Positions 49,686 to 60,742 of a stretch of 64,000 nucleotides of DNA are shown here, piece after piece. The position numbers and the translations under genes were made by a program. Where the stretch lies: NCBI GenBank assembly GCA_951799445.1, contig OX637295.1, positions 744,001-808,000 of the forward strand, given 5' to 3'. Numbering within the stretch: the first letter of the stretch is position 1; the number at the start of each line of letters is the position of its first letter. The notes beneath the pieces were generated by a model that was given only the letters and a program-made list of their open reading frames with translations, ran no database searches and was not told the DNA's origin. This DNA comes from Pseudisothecium myosuroides. Taxonomy: Eukaryota > Streptophyta > Bryopsida > Hypnales > Lembophyllaceae.

Positions 49686-50610
49686 CCCCTAAAGGCCCAA
49701 AGTCCCCTCAGGGGACACTTGGGATTTCGGGCAGGCTTGTGCGACCTGAAATTTTGACCTGATTTTTTGAAACTTTTTTTAAAGATAGGAAATCACATAA
49801 GTTTTCCAAAAATATAATTTTTTTTTCAATCGGTGCCCGGGAAAAAAAGTTATGCCGCCCGAAGTCAAAAAAGCAGTTTGCTGGGCAGGAAAAAAAAACT
49901 TTAAAAAAATTGAATTTTTTTTTTTGATTTTTTTTCTCAAAGATCATGTTTTTGTCTGTATTTGAAGCTTTGATTCATTCTATTTGGACTCAGAATGAGA
50001 AAGTTACGGACAATCTTGTTTTTCGGGCAATCTTAAGCATCTTCTTCAAAAAACAACTTATAAAATTCATTTTTGAATGCAATTTTCAAATTTTTTCAAA
50101 TTTTTTTTTTGAAAAGGTTAAGTTTGTTTGCAAGAACAATCCCACCATTGGGATTATGATTTTTTAATTCCATCTAAGAGCTATTGAAGATTTAGTGTTT
50201 TGTTCAATTTTGAACCTACTTCTACTTAACAATTTTTTTATATGTGAAAATCAAGTTTTGACATTCTGAAATTTTTTTCCCCGACTCTCAACTTAAATGT
50301 TCAACATAAAAAAATTTAAATTTATGGTGTGTAGTGCAAAAAAAATCCACAAATGGCCGTCAAAGTCATCTGAAATTGCAATCCAGAGTTCAAAAAAACT
50401 TCTTTTTCCCACTTCAAACGCTAATATCTTCCAATCCGTACGGTCAAACTTCATGAAATTTTTACCACATGATCTGAGACAAGTGAAGTACAAGATCCTA
50501 CGGTTAGATTTTTTTAAAAAGTTTTTTTTGGTTTAAGGAGTGATCGCAGCAGAAATGGCAGTTTTCAGTGGTTTCGGAGCTAGAAAATGCCTTGCGCCTT
50601 TAGGGGTTAA
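49682..50610 (+). mobile_element. TTAA element family A, copy A1 (uninterrupted)
   Basis: The ends are TTAACCCCTAAAGGCCCAAA and GCGCCTTTAGGGGTTAA; the element between the TTAAs is 921 bp. The outer 10-14 bp form the inverted repeat. There is no long ORF; the interior is AT-rich with gcccggg words and the block cgctaatatcttccaatccg. The TTAA at 50118-50121 marks the empty version of the site that is filled by B2 in copy A2. Confidence 0.85.
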
Positions 50611-50639
50611 GGGTTAAATAGCTCTTGCTGGTTGAAGGC

Positions 50640-51430
50640 AACGGATGGCCATTTTTAGTTGGTATCAAACATCCAATGGGCTTTGGACCATGGTCCACTG
50701 CATAACTTATCGTATGACCAGCTCACATGATAGATTCAACTGTTTGTCAAGAATTTTCATACACAAACCATTCACACACTTGGCAGTGTTACAAGTGATT
50801 ATCTGAATTCTAATTGTTGGAATTTCTCAACAAGAGTATGTAGGAAATACACAGTTGCATTGGATTGGATTGACAATGTACCCAAAAGATGCAGGTAGCC
50901 CTGTGCCTGCCCCATTGAAAATTTGCAGCTGTCGATCTTCAAGAGGAAAAATGGAAACCTCCCATTAGAAATTTGCACCCATGGATTTTTTTTAGAAAAC
51001 CAGCGGCTTTGAACAACTGCTGTTGATTTGTTGTCAATTTTTTTCAAAAAAATTTAAACCCCCCTCCCCTATCATTGATCTTTGAAAACTTATATAGATA
51101 CTTACAATTACTTAGAACTTGCATAGCTGCCATTGTGCAACTGCCTTCTCCACCTTGAACTCTAACACCTCAATCATTGCCCTCTACCACTTTATGTGTT
51201 AACTCCAACACAATTGCAAAACCCACATCACTAGTGCCTAGATGTTTCAAAAGACCTCCCCATAAGCTTTGATGACACTGTAATAGAGATCTATTTGTCG
51301 ATAGCCAAGAAGCTCTTATCACCAATTGGGACTCTTTTTGTAAAGAGCACTCAAAAAACAAAAATGATGAGCTCTACAACAACAAGTTGTGACTCGAATA
51401 TTTATTGTGGTCGTCGGAGATTCAACATCA
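50640..51430. other. Intergenic DNA, no gene seen
   Basis: Mixed-composition DNA with no recognised coding or transposon motif. The frames at 50799-51047 and 51170-51361 are unsupported. Confidence 0.4.
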
Positions 51431-51432
51431 AC

Positions 51433-51739
51433 CATTAGATGAGAAATCAGCCCTGTGGAGGGCTGCGTGTTCCCAGCCTGTGGGAACTGCCGAATTCAGG
51501 GCCGCGGCAACTCGCTGACGTGGCCGAGCGACTGCCACGTCGGAATTTTATTTTATTTTTTTCCAAAAAAAAAAATGAATTTTTTTTTTCTATTTTTTTT
51601 TTCATTTCAAGAAGGAATTTTTTTTTTTTTTTTTTGAATTTTTTTTGTCGAGAACAACCGTTCCCTGAAATTGCAGGGGGGACCAGCGTCGAGAACGGGC
51701 CTGAAACGGCCCTCTCAACCCCCCAAAACTCATCTAATG
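51433..51739. mobile_element. MITE-like fold-back with GC-rich ends
   Basis: It is bounded by an 11-bp perfect inverted repeat, CATTAGATGAG at 51433-51443 and CTCATCTAATG at 51729-51739. Next to each end is GC-rich sequence (gtggagggctgcgtgttccc and gaacgggcctgaaacggccc); the centre is poly-T/poly-A. A segment near 49151-49180 (ggaggccgtttcagggttgttccc) resembles its right part, so related copies exist. The superfamily is not known. Confidence 0.5.
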
Positions 51740-52104
51740 TATTTCAACATATATCCAGAAAATGACACCTTCCCCAAATTGCAACTAGTAAATGACCAAA
51801 GGCTATAGAGGAGGCTCCAAGACCCAGATGATGATGTCCACCAATTCCTTGCATTAAATAAGCAAACACCAATGAAGAAACAAGGTAGCATCGATGGATG
51901 CAACAAAAATTGTAGCACTTAACAGCTACATGCAAATGACAAGCGACATCGAGGAAGAAAGGCATGGCAATCCTCTATAGGAAGGGAGTATGGCTATTCC
52001 ATTTGCGACAAAGAACCTAATCTAAATTAGGTTGGGTGGGGAGAAGAGTAAAGAGACAAAGATCTAGTCTATACTAACTTGACAAGAGAGGATGAAACTA
52101 GGAA
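51740..52104. other. Intergenic DNA, no gene seen
   Basis: No recognised feature. Just downstream lies the truncated left end of element A0. Confidence 0.35.
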
Positions 52105-53327
52105 TTTAGGATCTTCAAATCAAAATGTTCATTGCAAAAAATTCAAATTAAGAAGATTTAAAGTCAAATAATCTAATTACAAAATGTGCTCATAACCCTA
52201 CTTTCTTCATTTTAATCCAAGCTAAAGGACCAGCTTGCTAATTTTAGCAACATAGCAATTTTGGGCAAGTACCTATAACTAGAAATTTGCACATTTTAGT
52301 TCCAAAATTTAATAGAAGTTGTGGACAAGGAATATCTTTCATGTGAACAAAATTTCATGACATTTGGAATTGTGTATAAAAGTTATGGCCTAATATGTTA
52401 TTATTTTCTCAGCCGGGCAATCCGGGCAAATTTAAAAAATCACTTTTTTCAGAAACAATAATTTGAAATTGTTTTTTTAGATTTATATATACGTGGAAAG
52501 CTTTGAATCATTCTATTTTGATCAAAGAGTCAAAAGTTATGAGGAGTTTTAGTTTATGGGCAGTTATGAATTTTCTATTCTAAAGTTATTTCACTCAATT
52601 TTCAATGTTTTTGGAAAAAAAATAATATCATAGGATGTAGATTGCTTATTACAACATTACAACCATTGGGATTGGCATTTTTCAATTCCATAATTAACTT
52701 CTTAACAATTTAGTGTTTCAAATCATTTTCTACTTCTTTCTACTTACTATTTTTTTGTTATATGTTGTAGAATTCCAAATGATCTAAAAATTTTCAAGCA
52801 TGTAGCCAACTTGCCCTGAAGAATGAATCTAAAGAATAACTATCATTTTGGATTTTTTTTTCATACAAACGTGACCTTGTAAAGTGCAGTTGCTAGATTT
52901 TTTGCAGGGCCCAAAAAAAGATTTTTATCAATTCAAACGCTGATATCTTGCAATCCATACGATGGAAAATTCTGAATTTTTTTTCACATCTTTTCAAACT
53001 AGTGTACTACAAGATCCTATGGTTATAAGTGTCCAAAATTTATTTTATTTTCAAAATTTGGTACTTGTGCTCAAAAATGGCTATTTTTGAGCATTTCTGG
53101 AAAAAACAAACAATCAAAGAACTTAAGGGGTTAAATCCAAATATCTTGCCATCTACGCGGTCAAAGGTTTTAAAATTTCTGTTCCAAATTATTATCCTAG
53201 TCTAGTGCAAGAGCTTACAGTTAGATATGCAAAAGGATAATTAGTAACATTTCTTGTTCTTTGCAACATAAATGGTAGCTTTGCATGTTTTTTGATGAAA
53301 AAAGGGTCTTCAAACTTTAGGAGTTAA
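52105..53327 (+). mobile_element. TTAA family A, copy A0, left-truncated, holding B1
   Basis: Left of 52212, the words gatcttcaaatc, tgcaaaaaattcaaattaag and agtcaaataatcta follow A3 (62305-62410). Right of 53131, atccaaatatcttgccatct continues the A3 series (atgcagatatcttgcaatct) to the terminus cttTAGGAGTTAA at 53327. The 5' half of A0 is missing or too diverged to see. The two parts are separated by B1. Confidence 0.65.
52212..53134 (-). mobile_element. TTAA element family B, copy B1, nested in A0
   Basis: TTAA at 52212-52215 and 53131-53134. It begins TTAATCCAAGCTAAAGGACC, then aacatagcaattttgggcaa, and ends cttaaggggTTAA. It runs in the same orientation as B3. More diverged than B2-B4, so probably older. 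The A3 sequence at 62411-62414 (cactTTAAatg) is the matching empty site. Confidence 0.65.
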
Positions 53328-53769
53328 GGTATGTACACCCACAATCAACACCGTCCAAAACATGACACCTACATTTGGATCCAAAAACATCCCCAAAAAC
53401 TAAATATTGATTATACAAAATGTTCACAATCAAAACACGAGAGACTATGAAGCCTAGTGTTGATTTTTGGTCCACACCTATAGACAATGCTTTGAAACTT
53501 CATAACATATTTGTATGTGTGATCCTATAATGCATGTTAAAGTGGATTGCAATCCTCTTTCAATTCCCAATAAGATCCAATCAAAATGAACTAATAGTAA
53601 GAGTAATTATGCTCAATTGTAATTATTGACAATGATAGATGTGCATACCTTATTGAACAAGTAGGTGTTGAACCTACCTGGGACTAAAGACGGGCTTATG
53701 TGTGAGTCCGGTAGGCAAATCTAGCCACTACTATCCAAAATTTTAGTCGACCAAGCAACATGTGAGCGA
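53328..53769. other. Intergenic DNA, no gene seen
   Basis: No gene or terminus is recognised. Repeat G copy 1 begins near 53770, though weaker similarity may start earlier. Confidence 0.35.
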
Positions 53770-54262
53770 GCTTTAGTGCTCAGGTTGGAGAGGAATTTCT
53801 ACAGATGCAATAGCAAAACTGGGTGGCAATTAAGAATATACTTCGGGTCCCCACCGATATAGGTAATGCCTTTTCATTGGACATACAAGATTGTTTAGAG
53901 TATCCTATTTGAGTAGGCGGTTGCTTTTAATGTCCTACTTGCAATCAAAGGTTAAGTGAACTACGGAAGGAGATCTTGAGGATAGGGGAGGCAGTTGCTT
54001 TTAATTTTTTAATTTTTTTTTAAACAAGTGGAACGGCCACTAGTGCTCACCACATAAAAGTGCAAATTGATTGTTTGGATAGGTGGCTCTCGCTCCCATT
54101 GGGTCTAATAGGCAAAGTGCAAAAGTGCAATAGTGCATTTGCCTACCCACGTAGCATGTAAGAGGCCCAAGCTTCCATTGACATTGAATGTGTATGCTCA
54201 GATTCATCAAACAATGAAAAGCTGATAGTTGTCAATTCTTGGGTTGTGCTCCCGATAACAAA
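53770..54262 (+). repeat. Repeat G, copy 1
   Basis: It matches the reverse complement of 63433-64000. Shared words: ggaatttct-cagatgca, aaaactgggtggca, ccccaccgatataggtaatg, ttgcttttaatgtcctactt, gctgatagttgtcaattctt and ttgtgctcccgataa. The two copies face each other 9.2 kb apart. Non-coding. Confidence 0.7.
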
Positions 54263-55059
54263 TTGAGTGGTCTCAAAGTGCGTGGGTCAATTTTCCCAGT
54301 TCCGTATTCTTGCCCCCACCCCTTCCCCCTCCATCAAAATGTACATCTCAGGAAGATGTCGGTATGAGAGAAGCACGAGTGAAGTGTCCATCATTTGGAG
54401 AGTTTGCATGATAGCCAGCCCTTGGCCTGCATCCTGACAGACTTGCCGTGCGTTGCAGATAGGTGGCCAGGTTTGTTCTTTTGTTTTTTTGAAATAAATG
54501 AAACAGGATTTCACTGCAAACAGAATAGGTGGCCTGTTTGATTGCTTGAAAGGTTACTCCATGTACGTGTAAGTTGCCTGTTACAGCTAAGGAGCCGTGC
54601 ATCCCTGTCCAACAACATGAAGGGAGGCAACCCATTTTGGATCACTTAAGCAGGTTTGACCATCTGCACGGCAAGTTTCTTCACCCGGGAAATTTTCCCA
54701 TGTGCGGAAGTAAGGTCAGACCACCTATACCTAATCACTTAAGTGACTGTGGAACGGATGGTGAGCAGTTGAGTGCGATGGAAATTTTTCCCATGTAGGG
54801 AGATAGAAGATATTGTGATTGTCAAATTTTCAGAATTTTATACGCAAAACTAAAAATTCTATGAATTTTGGAAGGCAAAAAGTGTTCCAAACCATTACCA
54901 ATCACTAGAGTCTTCTAAATCCAATCATAGTCAAAACTACTTTTCCACTCAATATTTCTTATATATTTTATGACACTTTGGGACGTGTGTCATGATTTTA
55001 ATAGTCCCAACCTTGAAAAAGAAAAAGAAAACATTCTAAGCCTTGGTTGGAAATAGAAC
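54263..55059. other. Intergenic DNA, no gene seen
   Basis: A local duplication is visible: gaaattttcccatgtg-gg near 54690 and ggaaatttttcccatgtaggg near 54780, each beside a cacttaag/tgagcag-type block. No coding motif is recognised. Confidence 0.35.
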
Positions 55060-55350
55060 ACCCTACAGGTTGGGAATTGGCTCCTGGTTGGTAATGGGGG
55101 GTTCTACCTTAGACTTCGGAAGGTTTCCATAAATTTTCAGATTTTTGTTTCTCAAAACATAATTACTGTGAATTTTTTCAGCGGAAGATTCTATTCCTCC
55201 CATATATCGGTGATATAGGGCTTGCTATTTCCGATCATGGGTTGAAAAGAAAATCAACAAAGGAGTGGTTGCAATATTGAGAGTCTTGTAGCCAATCAAT
55301 TGCGCCACAACTACCTCGCAGGAACCGCGCCAGAATTAATCACTGTTCTT
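55060..55350 (-). repeat. Repeat F, copy 2 (inverted)
   Basis: The reverse complement of copy 1 at 36481-36810. Landmarks on the plus strand: tctcaaaacataattactgtgaattt, gaagattctatt, gagagtcttgtagccaatca. It lies just left of the Tourist-like MITE. Confidence 0.55.
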
Positions 55351-55499
55351 CTCCTCCTTCACGGAAAGATTGATAAAACCCATTCGAGGGTAGACTTTAC
55401 TGATAAAACACCCGAAGGCGGAAGTACATGCCCAAAGGCATAAATAGACACCCGAAGGCGGTGACCCACCGGCAAGAGGAGCGTGAGGGCGAAGGAGAG

Positions 55500-55858
55500 T
55501 AAGGGCCGCTTTACACCTAGAGGCCAGGCCAATTCGTCACCAAGCCAATTGCCCAAAATTTCAGCCCATTCTTGGGCTGGAGGCTGGCCTTAACTAATCT
55601 GACATTGGCCTCCAGGCCAAGAATTGGCCTCGAATTGGCCTCCCATTTTTGGTGCACCCAATTCAACAAACTCGGGCCATGCTCAAGCCATGTCAGATCG
55701 TCTATTTGAGGAAAAAAAATTCTGACATAGCAAATTGGCCCGGCCTCTTGGTGTAAAGGGGTTGGGGCTGATTTGAGCCTTTCAACCAATCACAAGCTCG
55801 GATTGTTGGCCTTTGACACACCAAATTGGCCCGGCCTCTAGGTGTAAAGCAGCCCTAA
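55500..55858. mobile_element. Tourist-like MITE (PIF/Harbinger type), 353 bp, TAA duplication
   Basis: The termini are GGGCCGCTTTACACCTAGAG at 55503 and, read from the right end at 55855, GGGCTGCTTTACACCTAGAG. The match continues as AGGCC-GGCCAATT for about 32 bp. TAA flanks both sides (55500-55502 and 55856-55858), as in Tourist MITEs. A third terminus-like copy, aattggcccggcctcttggtgtaaag, lies inside at about 55734-55759. The internal word ttggcct recurs many times. No coding capacity. Confidence 0.8.
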
Positions 55859-56875
55859 ACACCAAACCGGCAAAGTCTTCACGGAAAGAGAACAGTCTAC
55901 GTAGCAAGAATGGGGGGTGATCAGGAATGGTTGCATTGCCTCCTATAACTTAGGCCCTCAATTTGACTTCCAAGGATTAATAAGGTACGTCACCATCAGT
56001 GATGCAATCAGTTGTGAATGTGCATAGCATACATTACAAAACTGCTTTCTGGATCATGAAAAGCAAGCCATCCACACACTTGACTGATTTCCATTCGTTT
56101 TACTACCAACCTACACGAACAAACATTTATTTTTTTATTTTTTGAAAGTGGGGGCCGAGTTTTGTCGTCCTCATGCCTTGACGATTCCGAGAGTCAAAGA
56201 CTGGTGCATTCCATGTCCTGGGTCCCGACCAGCTCCTTGTGGGTGCCAGCCAGCCAGCCAAGGCCAGATTCTGCCGTGTCTTCCCCTGCCCAAACATACA
56301 GTAGTATCCATCATGATATCGTCTAGCCTATTACAGAAACGCTTGTGGTACAAGAGATTTTTAGTACGAGAGGACCCAAATGCTTCACTTTTTGACTTCA
56401 GAAGGAAGTTGGGATTGTTGGGCTTGCTCAATTATTACTATTATACTACAGACAGTTTTCAGCACATGCACCGAGAGAATTGCATTCTTTGAGGGGAGAT
56501 CAACTTTGATTTGCTCGTGAATGTGACATTAGGTAGGAGGTTCGTAAATCGATTGGGTTCTAAATGTGTGAACTCCCTATTTAGGAACGAGTGATACAAT
56601 TCTTGAAATATCTGTTATAGTCATTGGTGAGGTAGGTAGGTCAGAAGGGACGGTTTATGAACCTCCTACTTTTAACACCTAGCTTCTAGGGCTTTTCTTT
56701 CTTGGAAGTTAAGGTAGAACACACCATTCCAATCCACATTCCCATTCAAGACATGTAGGAAAAGCCCCATTCTAAGTTGTTTGTATTGAACAATTGGAAA
56801 TATAAATGAAGGAAAAAATTGCTTGCTCTAGGAAAATGAGGATAACATGTGTCAAGAATGAGTGGAATCTATGCT
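55859..56875. other. Intergenic DNA, no gene seen
   Basis: The open frames on both strands at 56142-56492 overlap and have no known motif. No RNA gene or repeat terminus is recognised. Confidence 0.35.
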
Positions 56876-58736
56876 TTAACCCCTAAAGGCCCAAGGCATT
56901 TTCTGGCTCCAAAACCACTGAAAATTGTCAATTCTGCTGCGATCACTCCCTAAATCAAAAGAAACCTTTTTTTAGAATCTAACCGTAGGATCTTGTACTT
57001 CACTTGTCTCAGATCATGTGGTAAGAATTTCATGAAGTTTGACCATACGGATTAGAAGATATTAGCATTTGAAGTTGGAAAAAGAAGTTTTTTTGAATTG
57101 TGACCTGCAATTTCAGATGACTTTGACAGCCATTTGTGGGGTTTTTTTGTACTACACACCATAAAGTTAAATTTTTTTATGTTGAACATTTGAGTTGAGA
57201 GTCGGGGGAAAAAATTCAGAATGTCAAAACTTGATATTCACATATAAAAAATTTGTTAAGTAGTAGGTCCAAAATTGAACAAATCACTAAATCGTTAATA
57301 GCTCTCAGGTGGAATTAAAACACCATAATCCCAACAGTGGGATTGTTCTTGCAAACACACTTAACCCCTAAAGGTCTGAGACTATGTTTTCACCAAAACC
57401 GCTCTAAAACTACCATTTCTAATACAAGTACCAAATTTTATTAAAAAAACATTTTTGGACACATGTAACCGTAAGATCTTATAGAACACTGGTTTGAGAA
57501 GATGTGGAAAAAATTTCAGAATTTTCCACCATGCGGATTGGAAGATATTAGCGTTTGAATTGACAAAAACCCTTTTTTTGTCCCTGCAAAAATCCGGGCA
57601 GCTGCACTTCACAAGGTCACATTTGTATGAAAAAATGCCCAAAATGGTGGTTACTCTTTAGATTCATTCTTCTAGGCAAGTTGGCTACATGCTTGAAAAA
57701 TTTTAGATCATTTGGAATTGCACAACATATAGGAAAAAAATAGTAAGTAGAAAGAAGTAGAGAATGATTCAAAACACTAAATTGTTAAGAATTTATTTAT
57801 GGAATTGAAAAATGCCAATCCCAACAGTTGTAATGTTCTAATAAATAATCTACATCCAATGTTTTTATTTTTTTTCAAAAATATTGGAAATTAAGTGAAA
57901 TAAAGGACTTCAAAGTTTATTTTAGAGTAGAGATTCCATAACTACCCTCAAACTAAGAATCCTCATAACTTTTGACTCATTAATCCAAATGGAATGATTT
58001 AAAGCTTTCCACGTACATATAAATCTAAAGAACCAATTTCAAATTTTTATTTAAAAAAAAAATGAGTTTTAAAGAAATTTTTGAGCTGCCCGGGCTGCCC
58101 GCCGCGCACCAAAAATTACATATCATACAATAACTTTTTAACCATGTAGTCAAAAGTTATGAAAATTGTTGGGCCTTAAAGATACTCCTTGGGCACATCT
58201 TGTGTGAAAATTTCAAAGAAAAAAAATAAAAACTCCACTCATAGTGAGCTGCCCAGAATCGCTATGTTGTCAAAAAACGGTGTTTGGACCTTTAGGGGTT
58301 AACCATGTCAAAAAAAAACGAAAAAAATTGAAAATTGCATTCAAAAATGAATTCTATAAGTTATTTTTTTGAAGAAAATGCTTAGATTGCCCGAAAAACA
58401 AGATTGTCCATAACTTTCTCATTCTGAGTCCAAATAGAATTAATCAAAGCTTCAAATGTAGACAAAAATATGATCTCTGAGATTTTTTAAATTTGTTTTT
58501 TAAGATTCAAGTTTTTAAAGTTTTTTTTTTTGCCCGGCAAACTACTTTTAAGGTTCCGGATGGCATAACTTTTGCTCCCAAGCACCAATTGGAAACAAAA
58601 TTATATTTTTAGAAAGCTAATTTGATTTCCTATATTCAAAAAAAGTTTCAAAAATTCAGGTCAAAATTTCAGGTCACACAAGCCTACCCAAAATCCCAAG
58701 TGTCCCTCGAGGGGACTTTGGGCCTTTAGGGGTTAA
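56876..58736 (-). mobile_element. TTAA element family A, copy A2, interrupted by B2
   Basis: The reverse complement of A1. It starts TTAACCCCTAAAGGCCCAAG and ends gggactttgggcctttaggggTTAA. Apart from the insertion B2, its length equals that of A1 (about 0.92 kb). Flanks of the insertion rejoin to the A1 sequence around one TTAA. Confidence 0.85.
57361..58302 (+). mobile_element. TTAA element family B, copy B2, nested in A2
   Basis: It begins TTAACCCCTAAAGGTCTGAG and ends tttggacctttaggggTTAA; 934 bp between the TTAAs. Left flank cttgcaaacacac and right flank ccatgtcaaaaaaaaa join to the reverse complement of A1 (cttgcaaacaaac-TTAA-ccttttcaaaaaaaaa). So B2 entered a single TTAA and duplicated it. 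The small ORFs inside are not protein-like. Confidence 0.88.
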
Positions 58737-59799
58737 TTACACATTATCATCAATTCACTTAGAGTTAGCCTCAAATTAATGCAAATTGGTTCATTTTGGC
58801 AATAGTAGTATGCTATTGTATTGAGGTCAACATGGACTACATCAGGCATGTTTTAAGTTATATAGTGGATTGGTAAAAGTCCTACAATAGATATTTTTTT
58901 AATGACTTTGATAAACATGTCTTCAAGCTTTACGGGAAGCTCAAAGCAATATCTTTCTATAATTTAAAAAAAAAAATACATGAAGTTCGATAATTATTTT
59001 TTCAATTGTAAAGTTGTTTCTTATTGCTTGTCTACCACTAAAGTTTGTTCCCACATTTTCCAGATAGCAACATCAAATTACACTAGTCATTCTATCCATA
59101 ATGGGGTAGTTTACTTCATCTCCCTCTACAAAGATACCACTACATTGTTAACCACCTTAAACCATTCGTCCTCAAAGATTGAGATCATCCCTCCCTAGTA
59201 AGTCCCTAAGAGTGCATTTACTAGTTTAATTTGCACAGACTCCTTGGTTGGCTAGGAAGTTGCAAATGCGACAATCATAGGCTGAATGGAAAGTTGAAGA
59301 GAGTGATTGGCTAGCTAGAAAGTTGATATGCTAGAAGCTCACACTTTCTAGAACGGAGCAAAAGGGTCCCCTCTACCGTTGGTTAGTAACGTTATGTACC
59401 TTCGGCTGCGACTTCCATTTAATTTCCAATGCGTAAGTTAAATGGTTGAATCCTTCCATTCTCCAGTGCACCTCATGGGTTGTGAGGTACCAAGCAGCTA
59501 GTCCTCCAATGAAAACGTGGGGTAGTCCCTCCAATAAAGGGCAGCCAAAGGGGATCCAGCGTTACTTAGCAATGCGGTTCTGGTCAAGTTTTTTATTTTT
59601 TTATTTTTTATTTTAACATATGGAATTCTGGTCAAGTTTTGATACCCTTTTCATCAGGCTCTCTATGGTCACCGTCCAAATTCCAAATGAAGGAACTTCT
59701 TCCGGTAGCCAATTCCGAATCTTGCAGAGCTTGACACCTGGCGGACATGCTGGAAGATTCAATTCAAGTGACTGGACCGGCCTGTGACTGGAGGGGCCT
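58737..59799. other. Intergenic DNA, no gene seen
   Basis: No gene, RNA or transposon terminus is recognised. The 72-aa frame at 58980 has no known motif. Confidence 0.35.
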
Positions 59800-60742
59800 T
59801 AACCCCTGAAGGTCCAAACCCCATTTTTTGACAACATAGCGATTTTGGGCAGCTCATTTCGAGTGGAGTTTTTATTTTTTTTCTTTGAAATTTTCACAAA
59901 AGATGTGCCCGAGGAGTAGCTTTAAGGCCCATTAATTTTCATAACTTTTGACTACATGGTTAAAAAGTTATTGTATGATATGTAATTTTTGGTGTATGGC
60001 GGGTAGCCCAGGCAGCTCAAAAAATTATTTAAAAATCATTTTTTTTAAAAATAAAAATTTGAAATTGGTTCTTTAGATTTATATGTACATGGAAAGCTTT
60101 AAATCATTCCATTTGGATTAATGAGTCAAAAGTTATGAGGATTCTTAGTTTGAGGGTAGTTATGGAATCTCTACTCTAAAATAAACTTTGAAGTCCTTTA
60201 TTTCACTCAATTTTCAATATTTTTGAAAAAAAATAAAAACATTGGATGTAGATTATTTATTACAACATTACAACTGTTGGGATTGGCATTTTTCAATTCC
60301 ATAAATAAATTCTTAACAATTTAGTGTTTTGAATCACTCTCTACTTCTTTCTACTTACTATTTTTTTCCTATATGTTGTGCAATTCCAAATGATCTGAAA
60401 TTTTTCAAGCATGTAGCCAACTTGCCTAGAAGAATGAATCCAAAGAAATAACCACCATTTGGGGCATTTTTTCATACAAATGTGACCTTGTGAAGTGCAG
60501 CTGCCTGGATTTTCGCAGGGACAAAAAAAGGGTTTTTGTCAATTCAAACACTAATATCTTCCAATCCGCACGGTGGAAAATTCTGAAATTTTTTCCACAT
60601 CTTCTCAAACCAGTGTTCTATAAGATCTTATGGTTACATGTGTCCAAAAATGTTTTTTTTCCTAAAGTTTGGTACTTGTATTAGAAATGGCAGTTTTGGA
60701 GCGGTTTTGGTGAAAATATAGTCTCTGACCTTTAGGGGTTAA
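59800..60742 (-). mobile_element. TTAA element family B, copy B3
   Basis: It begins TTAACCCCTGAAGGTCCAAA and ends ctgacctttaggggTTAA. It is the reverse complement of B2 along its whole length (about 935 bp), including acatagcgattttgggcagc and ctaatatcttccaatccgca. Its right TTAA (60739-60742) is the left TTAA of A3. Confidence 0.85.
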
